DNA from: Pseudomonas sp. PDNC002
GTDB taxonomy: Bacteria > Pseudomonadota > Gammaproteobacteria > Pseudomonadales > Pseudomonadaceae
Length of the DNA: 64,000 bases
Direction of reading: 5' to 3'
Assembly: GCF_016919445.1 (NCBI RefSeq)
Contig: NZ_CP070356.1
Span: forward strand, 627,501 to 691,500
Each line of letters opens with the position of its first letter. The first letter of the stretch is position 1. Both the position numbers and the translations under genes were made by a program. Of this stretch, positions 41,749 to 51,513 are shown in pieces. The notes under the pieces were generated by a model that had not been told where the DNA came from, ran no database searches, and saw only the letters and a program-made list of their open reading frames with translations.

Positions 41749-42444
41749 ATGATTTTCGACCTGCACGGCTTCGGCGACCAGTTGATCGCCGGCACCTGGA
41801 TGACGCTCAAGCTTTCGCTCGCCTCAGTCTGCGTGGGACTGGTCCTGGGCCTGCTGGGCGCCGTCGCCAAGACTTCGAAGAATGCCTTCCTGCGCATGCT
41901 CGGCGGCTTCTATACCACCGTGGTGCGAGGCATCCCCGAGACTCTCTGGGTACTGATGATCTACTTCGGTACCGTGACCGGGCTCAACGCCCTGGGCGGC
42001 CTGTTCGGGCATCCCGACCTCGCCCTCTCGCCCTTCGCCGCCGGGACCTGCGCACTGGGCCTGTGCTTTGGTGCCTACGCCACGGAAGTGTTCCGCGGCG
42101 CGCTGCTGGCAATCCCCAAGGGACACCGTGAAGCCGGCCAGGCGCTGGGACTGTCGGCCCCGCGCATCTTCTGGCGGGTCGTGCTGCCGCAGGTGTGGCG
42201 CGTGGCACTGCCGGGCCTGGGCAACCTCTACCTGATCCTGCTGAAGGACACCGCCCTGGTCTCGCTCATCAGCCTTGACGAAATCATGCGCAAGGCCGGC
42301 GTCGCTTCCAATGCGACCAAGGAGCCTTTCACCTTCTATATGGTTGCCGCACTGATCTATCTGGGTCTGACCATCTTCATCATGGCCGCCCTGCACTTCC
42401 TGGAACGCCGTGCCGGCCAGGGCTTCGTGAGGAATGAGCTATGA
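41749..42444 (+). CDS. Polar amino-acid ABC transporter, permease 1 (HisQ-like)
   Basis: 231 residues, five membrane segments, with the EAA loop GHREAGQALGLSAPRIFWRV that meets the ATPase. N-terminal GTWMTLKLSLASVCVGLVLG is typical of HisQ/ArtQ types. ATGA overlap with the second permease. Confidence 0.93.
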   Translation: MIFDLHGFGDQLIAGTWMTLKLSLASVCVGLVLGLLGAVAKTSKNAFLRMLGGFYTTVVRGIPETLWVLMIYFGTVTGLNALGGLFGHPDLALSPFAAGTCALGLCFGAYATEVFRGALLAIPKGHREAGQALGLSAPRIFWRVVLPQVWRVALPGLGNLYLILLKDTALVSLISLDEIMRKAGVASNATKEPFTFYMVAALIYLGLTIFIMAALHFLERRAGQGFVRNEL

Positions 42445-43133
42445 CCGACATGGAACTGATCCTCAAGTGGCTGCCCAAAATGCTGCAGGGCGCACAGCTG
42501 ACCCTGGAGCTGCTGGCCATCGCGGTGGTCGCCGGGCTGATCCTCGCGCTGCCGCTGGGCATTGCCCGCGCCTCCCGCCATTGGTACGTGCGCGCGGTGC
42601 CCTACACCTATGTCTTCTTCTTCCGCGGCACCCCGCTGCTGTTGCAGCTGGCACTGGTCTACTACGGCCTGGCGCAGTTCGAAGCGGTGCGCAAGAGTGT
42701 GCTCTGGCCCTATCTGCGTGACCCTTACTGGTGCGCACTGCTGACCATGACGCTGCACACCGCCGCCTACATCGCGGAAATCCTCCGGGGCGCCATCCAT
42801 GCCATTCCGGTCGGCGAAGTGGAAGCTGCCCGTGCGCTGGGCATGTCGCGGCGCCAGGCGCTGTTCCACATCATCCTGCCGCGCGCCGCGCGCATCGCCC
42901 TGCCCGCTTACAGCAACGAGGTCATCCTCATGCTCAAGGCGAGCGCCGTGGTGTATACGGTGACGCTGTACGACCTGATGGGCATGTCGAAGACCATCGC
43001 CGCGCGTACCTACGAGTACATGCTGTTCTTCTGTTACGCCGGGGTCTTCTACCTGGTCATCACGCTGGTGCTGACTCGCATCTTCCGCCTGGTCGAACGC
43101 TGGCTGCGCGTCGACATGATGCAAGGCCGCTGA
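42441..43133 (+). CDS. Polar amino-acid ABC transporter, permease 2 (HisM-like)
   Basis: 230 residues with GAQLTLELLAIAVVAGLILA at the N-terminus, FFRGTPLLLQL, and the EAA loop VGEVEAARALGMSRRQALFH. With permease 1 forms the heterodimeric channel. The start overlaps the previous stop by four bases. Confidence 0.93.
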   Translation: MTDMELILKWLPKMLQGAQLTLELLAIAVVAGLILALPLGIARASRHWYVRAVPYTYVFFFRGTPLLLQLALVYYGLAQFEAVRKSVLWPYLRDPYWCALLTMTLHTAAYIAEILRGAIHAIPVGEVEAARALGMSRRQALFHIILPRAARIALPAYSNEVILMLKASAVVYTVTLYDLMGMSKTIAARTYEYMLFFCYAGVFYLVITLVLTRIFRLVERWLRVDMMQGR

Positions 43134-43162
43134 CCGGCGGCCCCACTCGGCCACGGGGTCGC

Positions 43163-43168
43163 TATAAT
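43163..43168 (+). promoter_or_regulatory. -10-like TATAAT before the methyltransferase gene
   Basis: Perfect TATAAT in GTCGCTATAATGCGCG, closely like the sequence at the tRNA-Thr promoter. No good -35 is seen at the right distance. Transcription would start about 25 bp before GTG 43201. Confidence 0.35.
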
Positions 43169-43200
43169 GCGCGCCCCGTGGTTTCTCCCCGCTCCGCATC

Positions 43201-44424
43201 GTGCAGTATTCCAACGACGCATCCCTGACCGACTCCGCTCTCCTTCAGCGCTTCCAGGCGCTGGACGGCTTCTTGCTGGAGCACCGATCGCTGTGGACTC
43301 CGAAGCCGTTCACGCAACTGGAACTGCCCTGGGAGAAAGACCTGCCCGAGCTGGCCGCGTGGCTGAGGCAACGCACGATCGAAGATGCCGATGCGGTGCA
43401 CAATTCGCCCGAGCTGCTCCAGGCGCCAGCCCCCTTTCCCGACATCGCCGCTCGGGCCGCGGAGCTGTCGCTCATCGACGCCTTGCCCGCGCGCCCGCTG
43501 GGCAAATTACCGAATCAACTGACCGTCGATGTGCCAGGCCGCAAGTGGCAGCAGATCGAAGCGTTCGCCAGCTCCCTGAGCTTCGCGCAGCCTCCGCGTC
43601 AGTGGCTCGACTGGTGCGCCGGCAAGGGCCATCTGGGGCGCCTACTGGCGCGAGACGGCAAGCCGCTGTTGAGCCTGGATTTCGACCTGGCCCTGGTACA
43701 GGAAGGACAGCGCCTGAGCGATCGCCTGCACCTCGACGCCACGCATCGCCAGCAGGACGTCCTCGCGCCCGGCACAGGCGTGCACCTGAACGGTGAACAC
43801 ACCGCTATCGCCCTGCACGCCTGCGGCGATCTGCATGTTCGCCTGTTGCAACAGGCCAGCCAGCGCGGCTGCCGGCAACTGGCGATCGCGCCGTGCTGCT
43901 ACAACCGCATCGATGGTGAAACCTACTCCCCGCTCTCGCATGCGGCCCGGTCCGCCAAACTCTCCCTGTCGAAGGAAGACCTGCGCCTGCCACTGATCGA
44001 AACCGTCACCGCTGGCGCCCGCGTGCGTCGGCAACGGGATGCATCGATGGCGCGGCGCCTGGCTTTCGATCTGCTGCAACGGACCATTCGCGGCAGCAAC
44101 GACTACCTCTCGGTTCCGCCAGTGCCCCCGACCTGGCTCGCGAAGCCGTTTGCCGATTACTGCCGGGAGCTTGCTGCGCTCAAGGGCATCGAGGTGCCTG
44201 CGGCGACCGATTGGGCAGCCCTGGAAGCCGCCGGCTGGCAGCGCCTGGCCGAGGTCAGGAACCTCGAACTGGTGCGTGGCCTGTTCCGCAGGCCAATGGA
44301 GTTGTGGCTGCTCCTCGACCGCGCCCTGTTCCTCGCTGAACAGGGCTACAGCGTCTCGCTCGGCAGCTTCTGCCCGCCCCAGACGACGCCACGCAACCTG
44401 TTGTTGCTGGCCGAACGCACCTGA
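43201..44424 (+). CDS. Methyltransferase-domain protein (Methyltransf_32-like)
   Basis: 407 residues. N-terminal helical region (about 1-120), then a Rossmann core with WLDWCAGKGHLGRLLA (motif I), LSLDFDLALVQ, and CGDLHVRLLQQA, LAIAPCCYNRI, as in Methyltransf_32 proteins related to METTL25/RRNAD1. Substrate unknown, probably RNA or protein. Starts with GTG; stands alone between the ABC operon and the efflux operon. Confidence 0.8.
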   Translation: MQYSNDASLTDSALLQRFQALDGFLLEHRSLWTPKPFTQLELPWEKDLPELAAWLRQRTIEDADAVHNSPELLQAPAPFPDIAARAAELSLIDALPARPLGKLPNQLTVDVPGRKWQQIEAFASSLSFAQPPRQWLDWCAGKGHLGRLLARDGKPLLSLDFDLALVQEGQRLSDRLHLDATHRQQDVLAPGTGVHLNGEHTAIALHACGDLHVRLLQQASQRGCRQLAIAPCCYNRIDGETYSPLSHAARSAKLSLSKEDLRLPLIETVTAGARVRRQRDASMARRLAFDLLQRTIRGSNDYLSVPPVPPTWLAKPFADYCRELAALKGIEVPAATDWAALEAAGWQRLAEVRNLELVRGLFRRPMELWLLLDRALFLAEQGYSVSLGSFCPPQTTPRNLLLLAERT

Positions 44425-44745
44425 GACGGGCGTTCCAGAGATTCACCCACAGCACCTGTGGATAACTCTGTTCGTAACCCCGGAAAAAATCGCCATCCGC
44501 GTCCTTCCAGACCGCTTTCCAGCGAACTGATCACTTTTTGTACAGAATCAATAAATCCTTTAAATACATATAGTTAGACGATCATGTGACGGATCGCACA
44601 GCTCATATGCGATTTGCGCCCAAAAGTCGCGCCCATTGTGCATAAAAGGTCGCCGTCAGCGGCCAAAGCGGCCGCTGTATGTTCCCATTCAAGCTCCAAT
44701 AGTGCTTCGTCGAACGGATTGTTGCGCATTCGCGACAATAGAGCC
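44425..44745. other. Intergenic region before marR promoter
   Basis: About 320 bp without a gene. Perfect DnaA-box 9-mer TGTGGATAA at 44457-44465, then an A+T-rich stretch (44530-44580). Confidence 0.55.
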
Positions 44746-44799
44746 TTGTCAATCGCTGCCTAGGCAGTATCATTTCGAAACATTTCACTGCCTAAGCAG
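44746..44799 (+). promoter_or_regulatory. marR promoter with two palindromic operators
   Basis: TTGTCA (44746-44751), 16-bp spacer, TATCAT (44768-44773). CTGCCTAGGCAG, a perfect 12-bp palindrome (44756-44767), fills the spacer, and CTGCCTAAGCAG (44788-44799) lies downstream; centres are 32 bp, three helical turns, apart. This fits autorepression by the MarR protein encoded next. Confidence 0.8.
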
Positions 44800-44813
44800 C
44801 TATCTGTTTTGAC

Positions 44814-45287
44814 ATGAATCACTACGACGTCGCGGACTTTCCGTTCAAAGGCTCCATCGGCCAGTTGCTGGGCGCCACCGCCATCCTCAAGGATCGCCTG
44901 CTGGACAAGCACCTGGCGCACCTGGACATCACCGCCGCGCAGTTCAAGGTGCTGTTCTTCATCGGCAACGACCGCGCCAACACACCAGCCGAGCTATGCC
45001 GCGAACTCTCCATCGATAGCGGCTCCATGACCCGCATGCTCGATCGCCTCTCGCGCAAGGACCTGCTGGTCCGCCAGCCCTGCCCCAATGATCGACGCAG
45101 CGTACGACTGAGCCTCAGCGACGCCGGTCAGGCAGTGAACGACGAGGCGCCGCGCATCGCTGCCGCCGCGATGAACGAACTGGTTGGCGGCCTCTCCAGC
45201 GAAGAGCTGCACACCCTCACCGGGTTGCTCGACAAGATCCTGAGCGCCCACGGCGCCGCGCCCAGTTGCGCGGCGCAGGAGAAATGA
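44814..45287 (+). CDS. MarR family repressor of the efflux operon
   Basis: 157 residues, winged helix: LDITAAQFKVLFFIGNDRAN, then LCRELSIDSGSMTRMLDRLS (recognition helix), DRRSVRLSLSDAGQ (wing). Dimeric repressors of this type release DNA on binding phenolic or lipophilic compounds. It leads the operon marR-OMF-emrA-emrB, like mprA-emrAB. No clear ribosome site precedes ATG 44814. Confidence 0.93.
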   Translation: MNHYDVADFPFKGSIGQLLGATAILKDRLLDKHLAHLDITAAQFKVLFFIGNDRANTPAELCRELSIDSGSMTRMLDRLSRKDLLVRQPCPNDRRSVRLSLSDAGQAVNDEAPRIAAAAMNELVGGLSSEELHTLTGLLDKILSAHGAAPSCAAQEK

Positions 45288-45289
45288 CG

Positions 45290-46771
45290 ATGAACCACCT
45301 TCGCATCGCCTTGCTGCCGGCTGCCGTGCTTGCCACCGTGCTGGGGCTGGCCGGCTGCGTGAGCTCTTCCGGACTCACCAGCAGCGGCAAGGCCGTCGAC
45401 CCGGCGAGCCTGAAGGCTGGCGTCAGCCTCGACGGCGTACCGCTATCGCCCGCCACCTGGCCCAGCGAACGCTGGTGGACCAGCCTTGGCGACTCGCAAC
45501 TCGACGGCCTGATCGACGAGGCCCTGCGCGGCACGCCGGACCTCGACATCGCCACCGCCCGAGCCCGCCAAGCCTCCGCCGCCGCCCAGGCGCAGGACGC
45601 CGAGCGCATGCCCAGCGTGAAAGGCACCGCCAGCTATGCCGGCATCCGCGCCCCGGAAAGCGTCCTGCCAGCCCCGACCGGCGGCCGCTATTCGGCGGTG
45701 AAGTACCTGTCGGCGAGCTTCAGTTACGACCTTGACCTCTGGGGCGGCCAGCGCGATGCCTGGGAAGCCGCCCTCGGCCAGGCCAACGCCGCCGAAGTCG
45801 ACCGCCAGGCCGCGTCGATCACGCTTTCCACCAATGTCGCCCGCGCCTACAGCGAACTCGCCCACGCCTTCGTCGTGCGCGACCTGGCCCGCGACGAGCT
45901 GGATCGCTCCCAGCACCTTTTCCAGCTCAGCCAGAAGCGCATGGACGCGGGTCTCGACAGCAAGGTCCAGTTGCAACAGACGCAAACCCAGGTCGCCAGC
46001 GCCAAGCAACAGCTGGCCGCAGCGGAGCAGGACATCGCCAGCGATCGTATCGCGCTCGCCGTACTGCTCGGCCAAGGGCCCGACCGTGGCCTGGAGCTGC
46101 AGCGCCCGCAAGGGCTCAAGCCCGGCGCACTGGGCCTGCCATCCAATCTGCCGGCAGAGCTGTTGGGCCGTCGGCCGGATATCGTCGCCGCGCGCTGGCG
46201 AGTCGAGGCTGCCTCGAAGAGCATCGATTCGGCGAAGACCGAGTTCTATCCCAATCTTAACCTGGGGGCGATGGTCGGCCTGGCCGCCTTGCACACCAGC
46301 GATGTGCTGAAGGCACCGAGCCGCTTCTTCCAGATCGCTCCGGCGATTTCCTTGCCGATCTTCGACGGCGGCCGGCTGCGCGCAAACCTTGCCAGCAAGG
46401 ATGCCGACTACGACCTGGCTGTCGCCCAGTACAACAAGACCCTGGTCAACGCCCTGGGCGAGGTTACCGATGATCTCGGCAAGCTGCGCTCGCTGGAACA
46501 GCAGATCGATGACCAGCGCGATGCCCGTGATATCGCCAAATCCAACTTCGACCTGGCCATGCGCCGATACGGCGAAGGCGTCGGCAACTACCTCGACGCC
46601 CTCAGCGTGCAGCAGCAACTGCTCGTCGCCGAGCGCCAACTGGCCGGCCTGGACGCCCAGCGCATCGATCTCTCGGTGCAACTGATCCAGGCCCTGGGCG
46701 GTGGCTACCAGCCCGACACCACTTCCACTCCAGCCCCGCTCGCCCAGGCGAACGCGGCCGCCGCGCATTGA
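45290..46771 (+). CDS. Outer-membrane efflux lipoprotein (NodT family)
   Basis: 493 residues. Lipobox GLAGC near residue 18-20, then two OEP repeats; typical pieces are WWTSLGDSQLDGLIDEALRG, SFSYDLDLWGGQRDAWEAAL, LPAELLGRRPDIVAARWRVE, and QIAPAISLPIFDGGRLRANL. Forms the TolC-like trimeric channel of the EmrAB pump. ATG 45290 has AGGAG eight bases upstream; ATG 45284, overlapping the marR stop, is the alternative. Confidence 0.93.
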   Translation: MNHLRIALLPAAVLATVLGLAGCVSSSGLTSSGKAVDPASLKAGVSLDGVPLSPATWPSERWWTSLGDSQLDGLIDEALRGTPDLDIATARARQASAAAQAQDAERMPSVKGTASYAGIRAPESVLPAPTGGRYSAVKYLSASFSYDLDLWGGQRDAWEAALGQANAAEVDRQAASITLSTNVARAYSELAHAFVVRDLARDELDRSQHLFQLSQKRMDAGLDSKVQLQQTQTQVASAKQQLAAAEQDIASDRIALAVLLGQGPDRGLELQRPQGLKPGALGLPSNLPAELLGRRPDIVAARWRVEAASKSIDSAKTEFYPNLNLGAMVGLAALHTSDVLKAPSRFFQIAPAISLPIFDGGRLRANLASKDADYDLAVAQYNKTLVNALGEVTDDLGKLRSLEQQIDDQRDARDIAKSNFDLAMRRYGEGVGNYLDALSVQQQLLVAERQLAGLDAQRIDLSVQLIQALGGGYQPDTTSTPAPLAQANAAAAH

Positions 46772-46784
46772 ACGAGGCACCGAC

Positions 46785-47969
46785 ATGAGCACCGCAACGC
46801 AAGAAACCCCCACCAGCAATCCCAAGCGCAAGCGCTGGTTGCTGATCCTGCTCGCCGTCGTCGTGCTGGCCGGCATCGCCGCCGCGGCTTGGGAATTCCT
46901 CTACGGCCGCTGGCACGAAGATACCGACGACGCCTACGTGAACGGCAACATCGTGCAGATCACTCCGCAGATCACCGGCACTGTGGTGAGCATCGGCGCC
47001 GATGACGGCGACCTGGTGCACAAGGGCCAGGTACTGGTGAAGTTCGACCCCAGCGATGCCGACATCGCCCTGCAACAGGCCGAAGCCAACCTCGCGCGCA
47101 CCGTGCGCCAGGTGCGCGGCCTGTTCAGCAATGTCGATGGTTACAAGGCCGATGTGGCGGCGAAGAAAGTCGCACTGACCAAGGCCGAGGCGGACTTCAA
47201 GCGCCGCCAACACCTGGCCACCGACGGCGCCATTTCCCAGGAAGAACTGGCCCACGCCCGCGACGCCCTGGACACCGCGCGCAGCTCGCTGACCACCTCC
47301 GAGCAGCAACTGGACACCAACCGCGCCCTGGTGGACGACACCGTGATCGCTTCCCACCCCGATGTGAAAGCCGCCGCCGCCAAGCTGCGCCAGGCCTATC
47401 TGGATGATGCCCGCGCCGTGATCATCGCGCCGGTCACCGGCTACGTCGCCAAGCGCACCGTACAGGTCGGCCAGCGCGTGCAGCCGGGCGCCGCGCTGAT
47501 GGCGGTGATCCCCCTGGACCAGGTGTGGATCGACGCCAACTTCAAGGAAACCCAGCTCAAGCACATGCGCATCGGCCAGCCGGTGGAGATCCGCTCGGAC
47601 CTCTACGGCAGCGAAGTGAAGTACTCCGGCACCGTCGACAGCCTCGGCGTCGGCACCGGCAGCGCCTTCTCGCTGCTGCCGGCGCAGAACGCCACCGGCA
47701 ACTGGATCAAGATCGTCCAGCGCGTGCCCGTGCGCATCCGCGTCAACGCCGAGGAGCTGGCGAAGAACCCGCTGCGTATCGGTCTGTCCATGGACGTCAA
47801 CGTCAGCCTGCACGACCAGAGCGGTCCCGCCCTGGCCCAGCAGGCGCCGCATGAAGCGGTGTTCTCCACCGACATCTACCAGGAGCAACTGGCTTCCGCG
47901 GACCAGCTGATCGAGAAGCTGATCCAGGCCAACCTGGCCGACGCCAACCACCGTACCGCGCTGCGCTGA
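46785..47969 (+). CDS. emrA: EmrA-type membrane fusion protein
   Basis: 394 residues. Cytosolic basic N-terminus, one membrane anchor (about 21-42), DTDDAYVNGNIVQITPQITG at the lipoyl half-motif, coiled-coil hairpin (about 95-180), ARAVIIAPVTGYVAKRTVQV second lipoyl half, then beta-barrel. Links EmrB to the outer-membrane channel. ATG 46785 was chosen as the first Met before the basic N-terminus. Confidence 0.95.
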   Translation: MSTATQETPTSNPKRKRWLLILLAVVVLAGIAAAAWEFLYGRWHEDTDDAYVNGNIVQITPQITGTVVSIGADDGDLVHKGQVLVKFDPSDADIALQQAEANLARTVRQVRGLFSNVDGYKADVAAKKVALTKAEADFKRRQHLATDGAISQEELAHARDALDTARSSLTTSEQQLDTNRALVDDTVIASHPDVKAAAAKLRQAYLDDARAVIIAPVTGYVAKRTVQVGQRVQPGAALMAVIPLDQVWIDANFKETQLKHMRIGQPVEIRSDLYGSEVKYSGTVDSLGVGTGSAFSLLPAQNATGNWIKIVQRVPVRIRVNAEELAKNPLRIGLSMDVNVSLHDQSGPALAQQAPHEAVFSTDIYQEQLASADQLIEKLIQANLADANHRTALR

Positions 47970-47982
47970 TCCGGCCGCCGCC

Positions 47983-49521
47983 ATGAGCCAGCAGAACAGC
48001 AGCAGTTTCAGCCCACCCAGCCTGGTGATGGCCACTATCGGCCTGTCGCTGGCGACCTTCATGCAGGTGCTGGACACCACCATCGCCAACGTCGCGCTGC
48101 CGACCATCTCCGGCAACCTCGGGGTGAGCTCCGAGCAGGGCACGTGGGTCATCACCTCCTTCGCAGTGAGCAACGCCATCGCCCTGCCGCTGACCGGTTG
48201 GCTCAGTCGAAAGGTCGGCGAGGTGCGGCTGTTCATCGCCGCCACGCTGCTCTTCGTGATCGCCTCGTTCCTCTGCGGCGTGGCGCAGCAGATGGGCATG
48301 CTGGTGGGCTTTCGCGCGCTGCAAGGTTTCGTCGCCGGGCCGCTCTATCCGATCACCCAGACCCTGCTGATCTCCATCTATCCACCGGCAAAACGGGGGA
48401 TGGCACTGGCACTCCTGGCGATGGTCACGGTTGTTGCGCCCATTGCCGGACCCATCCTCGGCGGCTGGATCACCGACAGCTACAGCTGGCCGTGGATCTT
48501 CTTCATCAACGTGCCCATCGGCCTGTTCGCCGCCATGGTGGTCTACCAGCAATTGCGCGCCCGGCCCGTGGTGATCAAACACGCGCCGATGGACTACATG
48601 GGCCTGGCGATGCTGGTGATCGGCGTCGGCGCGCTGCAGATCGTGCTCGACAAGGGCAATGACCTGGACTGGTTCGAATCCAGCTTCATCATCGGCGGCA
48701 CCGTGCTTGCGGTCATCGCCCTGGCGGTGTTCGTAATCTGGGAACTGACCGACCGGCACCCAATCGTCAATCTGCGACTGTTCGTGCACCGTAACTTCAC
48801 CATCGGAACCCTGGCCCTGGTCGGCGGCTACGCAGGCTTCTTCGGCATGAACCTGCTGCTGCCGCAGTGGCTGCAGACCCAGATGGGTTACACCGCTACC
48901 TGGGCGGGCCTGGCGGCCGCTCCAATCGGCATCCTGCCGGTATTCCTGTCGCCGCTCGTCGGACGCTACGCGAACAATTTCGATCTTCGCCTGCTCGCCG
49001 GCCTCGCATTCCTGGCCATGGCGGCGACCTGTTTCATGCGCGCGGACTTCACCACCGACGTCGACTACACGCACATCGCCCTGGTGCAACTGTTCATGGG
49101 GCTGGGGGTGGCATTCTTCTTCATGCCGATCCTGAGCATCCTGCTCTCGGACCTGCCACCGGACCAGATCGCCGACGGCTCGGGCCTGGCGACTTTCCTG
49201 CGGACCCTGGCCGGCAGCTTCGCCGCGTCCCTGACGACCTGGATCTGGAACCGTCGCGCCACCATGCATCATGCCTACCTGACCGAGAACCTCAGCCAAT
49301 ACGACCCGGCCACCCGCGCTGCAGTCGAACAGCTGGGAGGCCCTGGCCAACACAGCGCCGCGCTGCTGGAGCGCATGGTGGAAAGCCAGGCCTACATGAT
49401 CAGCACCATCGACTACTTCACCCTGCTGGGCTGGCTGTTCCTCGCCATGCTGGTGATCATCTGCCTGGCCAAGCCGCCCTTCGGCGCCAAGCCGGGCGCA
49501 GCCGCCGCTGGCGGGCACTGA
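47983..49521 (+). CDS. emrB: EmrB-type MFS drug exporter (DHA2, 14 TM)
   Basis: 512 residues, 14 membrane segments. FMQVLDTTIANVALPTISGN is the DHA2 motif D1; GWLSRKVGEVRLF motif A; motif C-like GPILGGWITDSYSWPWIFFI. Exports lipophilic drugs or uncouplers by proton antiport. Last gene of the operon, 13 bp after emrA. Confidence 0.95.
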   Translation: MSQQNSSSFSPPSLVMATIGLSLATFMQVLDTTIANVALPTISGNLGVSSEQGTWVITSFAVSNAIALPLTGWLSRKVGEVRLFIAATLLFVIASFLCGVAQQMGMLVGFRALQGFVAGPLYPITQTLLISIYPPAKRGMALALLAMVTVVAPIAGPILGGWITDSYSWPWIFFINVPIGLFAAMVVYQQLRARPVVIKHAPMDYMGLAMLVIGVGALQIVLDKGNDLDWFESSFIIGGTVLAVIALAVFVIWELTDRHPIVNLRLFVHRNFTIGTLALVGGYAGFFGMNLLLPQWLQTQMGYTATWAGLAAAPIGILPVFLSPLVGRYANNFDLRLLAGLAFLAMAATCFMRADFTTDVDYTHIALVQLFMGLGVAFFFMPILSILLSDLPPDQIADGSGLATFLRTLAGSFAASLTTWIWNRRATMHHAYLTENLSQYDPATRAAVEQLGGPGQHSAALLERMVESQAYMISTIDYFTLLGWLFLAMLVIICLAKPPFGAKPGAAAAGGH

Positions 49522-49553
49522 GCAGGTACTGCATCACACTGTAAAATCAGAGG

Positions 49554-49581
49554 TTTACACCTCAAGCGGCGTCGCTATAAT
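49554..49581 (+). promoter_or_regulatory. Sigma-70 promoter of tRNA-Thr
   Basis: TTTACA (49554-49559), 16-bp spacer, TATAAT (49576-49581), 13 bp before the tRNA. Confidence 0.85.
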
Positions 49582-49594
49582 GGCCACCCTCCTT

Positions 49595-49670
<76 letters not shown>

Positions 49671-49680
49671 TCAGACTCCA

Positions 49681-49714
49681 ACACAAAGGCCCGCCTCGCA
49701 GCGGGCCTTTGTGT
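49681..49714 (+). terminator. Terminator after tRNA-Thr
   Basis: ACACAAAGGCCCGC-CTCGCA-GCGGGCCTTTGTGT, a 14-bp perfect stem. Confidence 0.88.
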
Positions 49715-50026
49715 GTCTGCTCCCTCAAAAGTCAGCTCCAGCACCGTTGCTCCATCCGACGGCTGAAATTGACTTCCCTTCGCTTTGCAGTAACGCTGAT
49801 TTCTTATACCGGTCTTACGCCGGTTGTCAGCTCGAGTGAACGAATCTACTGTCAGAAAGTCGAAACCCAGATGATGTGTGTGGGCCCGATTTCTATTCCC
49901 CAGATACTATGCGGCAAGCCGCTCATAAGGTAATTTTCGCACGCGCTGGCTAACCCGCCCTTTTCCAAGGTCCGGATTCTCTCTGCGTGGCTGTGTAGGA
50001 CGAAACTTGCAAAGGACCTTTGATTG
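49715..50026. other. Intergenic region, probable promoter of the polysaccharide cluster
   Basis: 312 bp without a gene. TTGACT near 49770 is a possible -35; a hairpin ACCGG-TCTTACG-CCGGT lies near 49808-49825. No JUMPstart/ops element was recognised. Confidence 0.45.
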
Positions 50027-51457
50027 ATGTTGATCCCAGTGATCATTTGTGGCGGCGCAGGAAGCCGGTTGTGGCCCGTTTCCCGTGAGGCCCACCCCAA
50101 GCCGTTCATGCCCCTTCCCGATGGGCAGAACCTGCTGCAGAAGACCTTGCTGCGTGCGCTCGCCCTGGGTGACATCTCCGAAGTAATGACAGTCACCAAC
50201 CGTGAACTGTTCTTCAAGACCGAGGATGAGTACCGCGCCCTGAAAGCCAAGCCCGGCTGCTTGAGCTACGTCCTGGAGCCCTTCGGCCGAAACACCGCCG
50301 CCGCCGTCCTTTCGGCCGCACTGCAACTCGAACAGGCTCACGGGGCCGACGCCCTGATGCTGGTACTTCCGGCCGACCACCTGATCCAGCACACCGATGC
50401 ATTCGCCGAAGCGGTCAGCAACGCTGCCAAGCTGGCCGCCGCGGGCTGGCTGGTCACCTTCGGCATCCAGCCGCAGTACCCCGAAACCGGCTTCGGCTAC
50501 ATAGAAAGCGACACCCAACCGCTGGATGGCGGACTGAAGGTCAAGCGTTTCGTCGAGAAGCCAAGCCTGGAAAAGGCGCAGGAATACCTGGCCGCCGGCA
50601 ACTACTTCTGGAACTCGGGGATGTTCTGCTTCCGCGTAGGCACCCTGATCGAAGAAATGAAGGTCCTGGCACCCGAAGTCCATGAAGCCGTTGCCCGGAC
50701 CATCGCCCAGTCGCGTCTCACCGAAGCGGCTGCGCATCGCTGCCTGTCCCTGGATGCCGACGTGTTTGCCCAGGTACCCGACATTTCCATCGACTATGCC
50801 TTGATGGAGCGCTCCTCCAAGGTTGCTACCGTGCCGTGCAATCTCGGCTGGAGCGACATCGGCTCGTGGAACGCCTTGAGCGAACTGACCGCAGAAGATG
50901 CTAACGGGAACCGCTGCGAAGGCGAGGTGCTCTCCCACGGCGCCCACAACAACTATGTGCACAGTCCTGAACGGCTGGCAGCGCTGGTTGGCGTGCAGAA
51001 CCTGATCGTCGTCGACACCCCGGATGCCCTGCTGATTGCTCATAAAGAGCACACCCAGGACGTCAAACAGATCGTCGCCCAACTGAAGAAGAAGGGGCAC
51101 AGCGCACATCTGCTGCATCGCACCGTGCACCGTCCCTGGGGTACCTATACCACCCTGGAAGAAGGACATCGCTTCAAGATCAAGCGCATCGTGGTCAAGC
51201 CGGGCGCTTCGCTTTCGCTACAGATGCACCATCACCGCAGCGAGCACTGGATCGTCGTGACCGGCATGGCACGGGTCGTCAACGGTGAAACCTGCATGAT
51301 GCTCAACAGCAACGAATCGACCTTCATTCCAGCCGGCCACAGGCACCGCCTGGAGAACCCGGGCGTCATCGATCTGGTCCTCATCGAGGTGCAGAGCGGT
51401 GATTATCTGGGTGAGGATGATATCGTGCGCTTCGAAGACAACTACGGTCGCACATGA
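50027..51457 (+). CDS. wbpW: Mannose-1-phosphate guanylyltransferase / mannose-6-phosphate isomerase
   Basis: 476-residue bifunctional type II enzyme (ManC/AlgA/WbpW class), making GDP-mannose. Pyrophosphorylase motif ICGGAGSRLWPVSREAHPKP, VEKPSLEKA sugar-nucleotide motif, and a C-terminal cupin isomerase domain with QMHHHRSEHWIVVTG zinc ligands. Which of WbpW, AlgA or PslB it most resembles cannot be told here; the location in a D-rhamnan-type cluster favours WbpW. ATG 50027 has AAAGGA upstream. Confidence 0.9.
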   Translation: MLIPVIICGGAGSRLWPVSREAHPKPFMPLPDGQNLLQKTLLRALALGDISEVMTVTNRELFFKTEDEYRALKAKPGCLSYVLEPFGRNTAAAVLSAALQLEQAHGADALMLVLPADHLIQHTDAFAEAVSNAAKLAAAGWLVTFGIQPQYPETGFGYIESDTQPLDGGLKVKRFVEKPSLEKAQEYLAAGNYFWNSGMFCFRVGTLIEEMKVLAPEVHEAVARTIAQSRLTEAAAHRCLSLDADVFAQVPDISIDYALMERSSKVATVPCNLGWSDIGSWNALSELTAEDANGNRCEGEVLSHGAHNNYVHSPERLAALVGVQNLIVVDTPDALLIAHKEHTQDVKQIVAQLKKKGHSAHLLHRTVHRPWGTYTTLEEGHRFKIKRIVVKPGASLSLQMHHHRSEHWIVVTGMARVVNGETCMMLNSNESTFIPAGHRHRLENPGVIDLVLIEVQSGDYLGEDDIVRFEDNYGRT

Positions 51458-51513
51458 ATCAGCGACGTTATGACCGTCGGTGATTAACGTTTCACCCTCT
51501 CCACGCATAGACT

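Noticed and set aside
46602..48299. 565-codon open frame antisense to the efflux genes
   Set aside because: Shadow of emrA, emrB and the channel gene; no domain.
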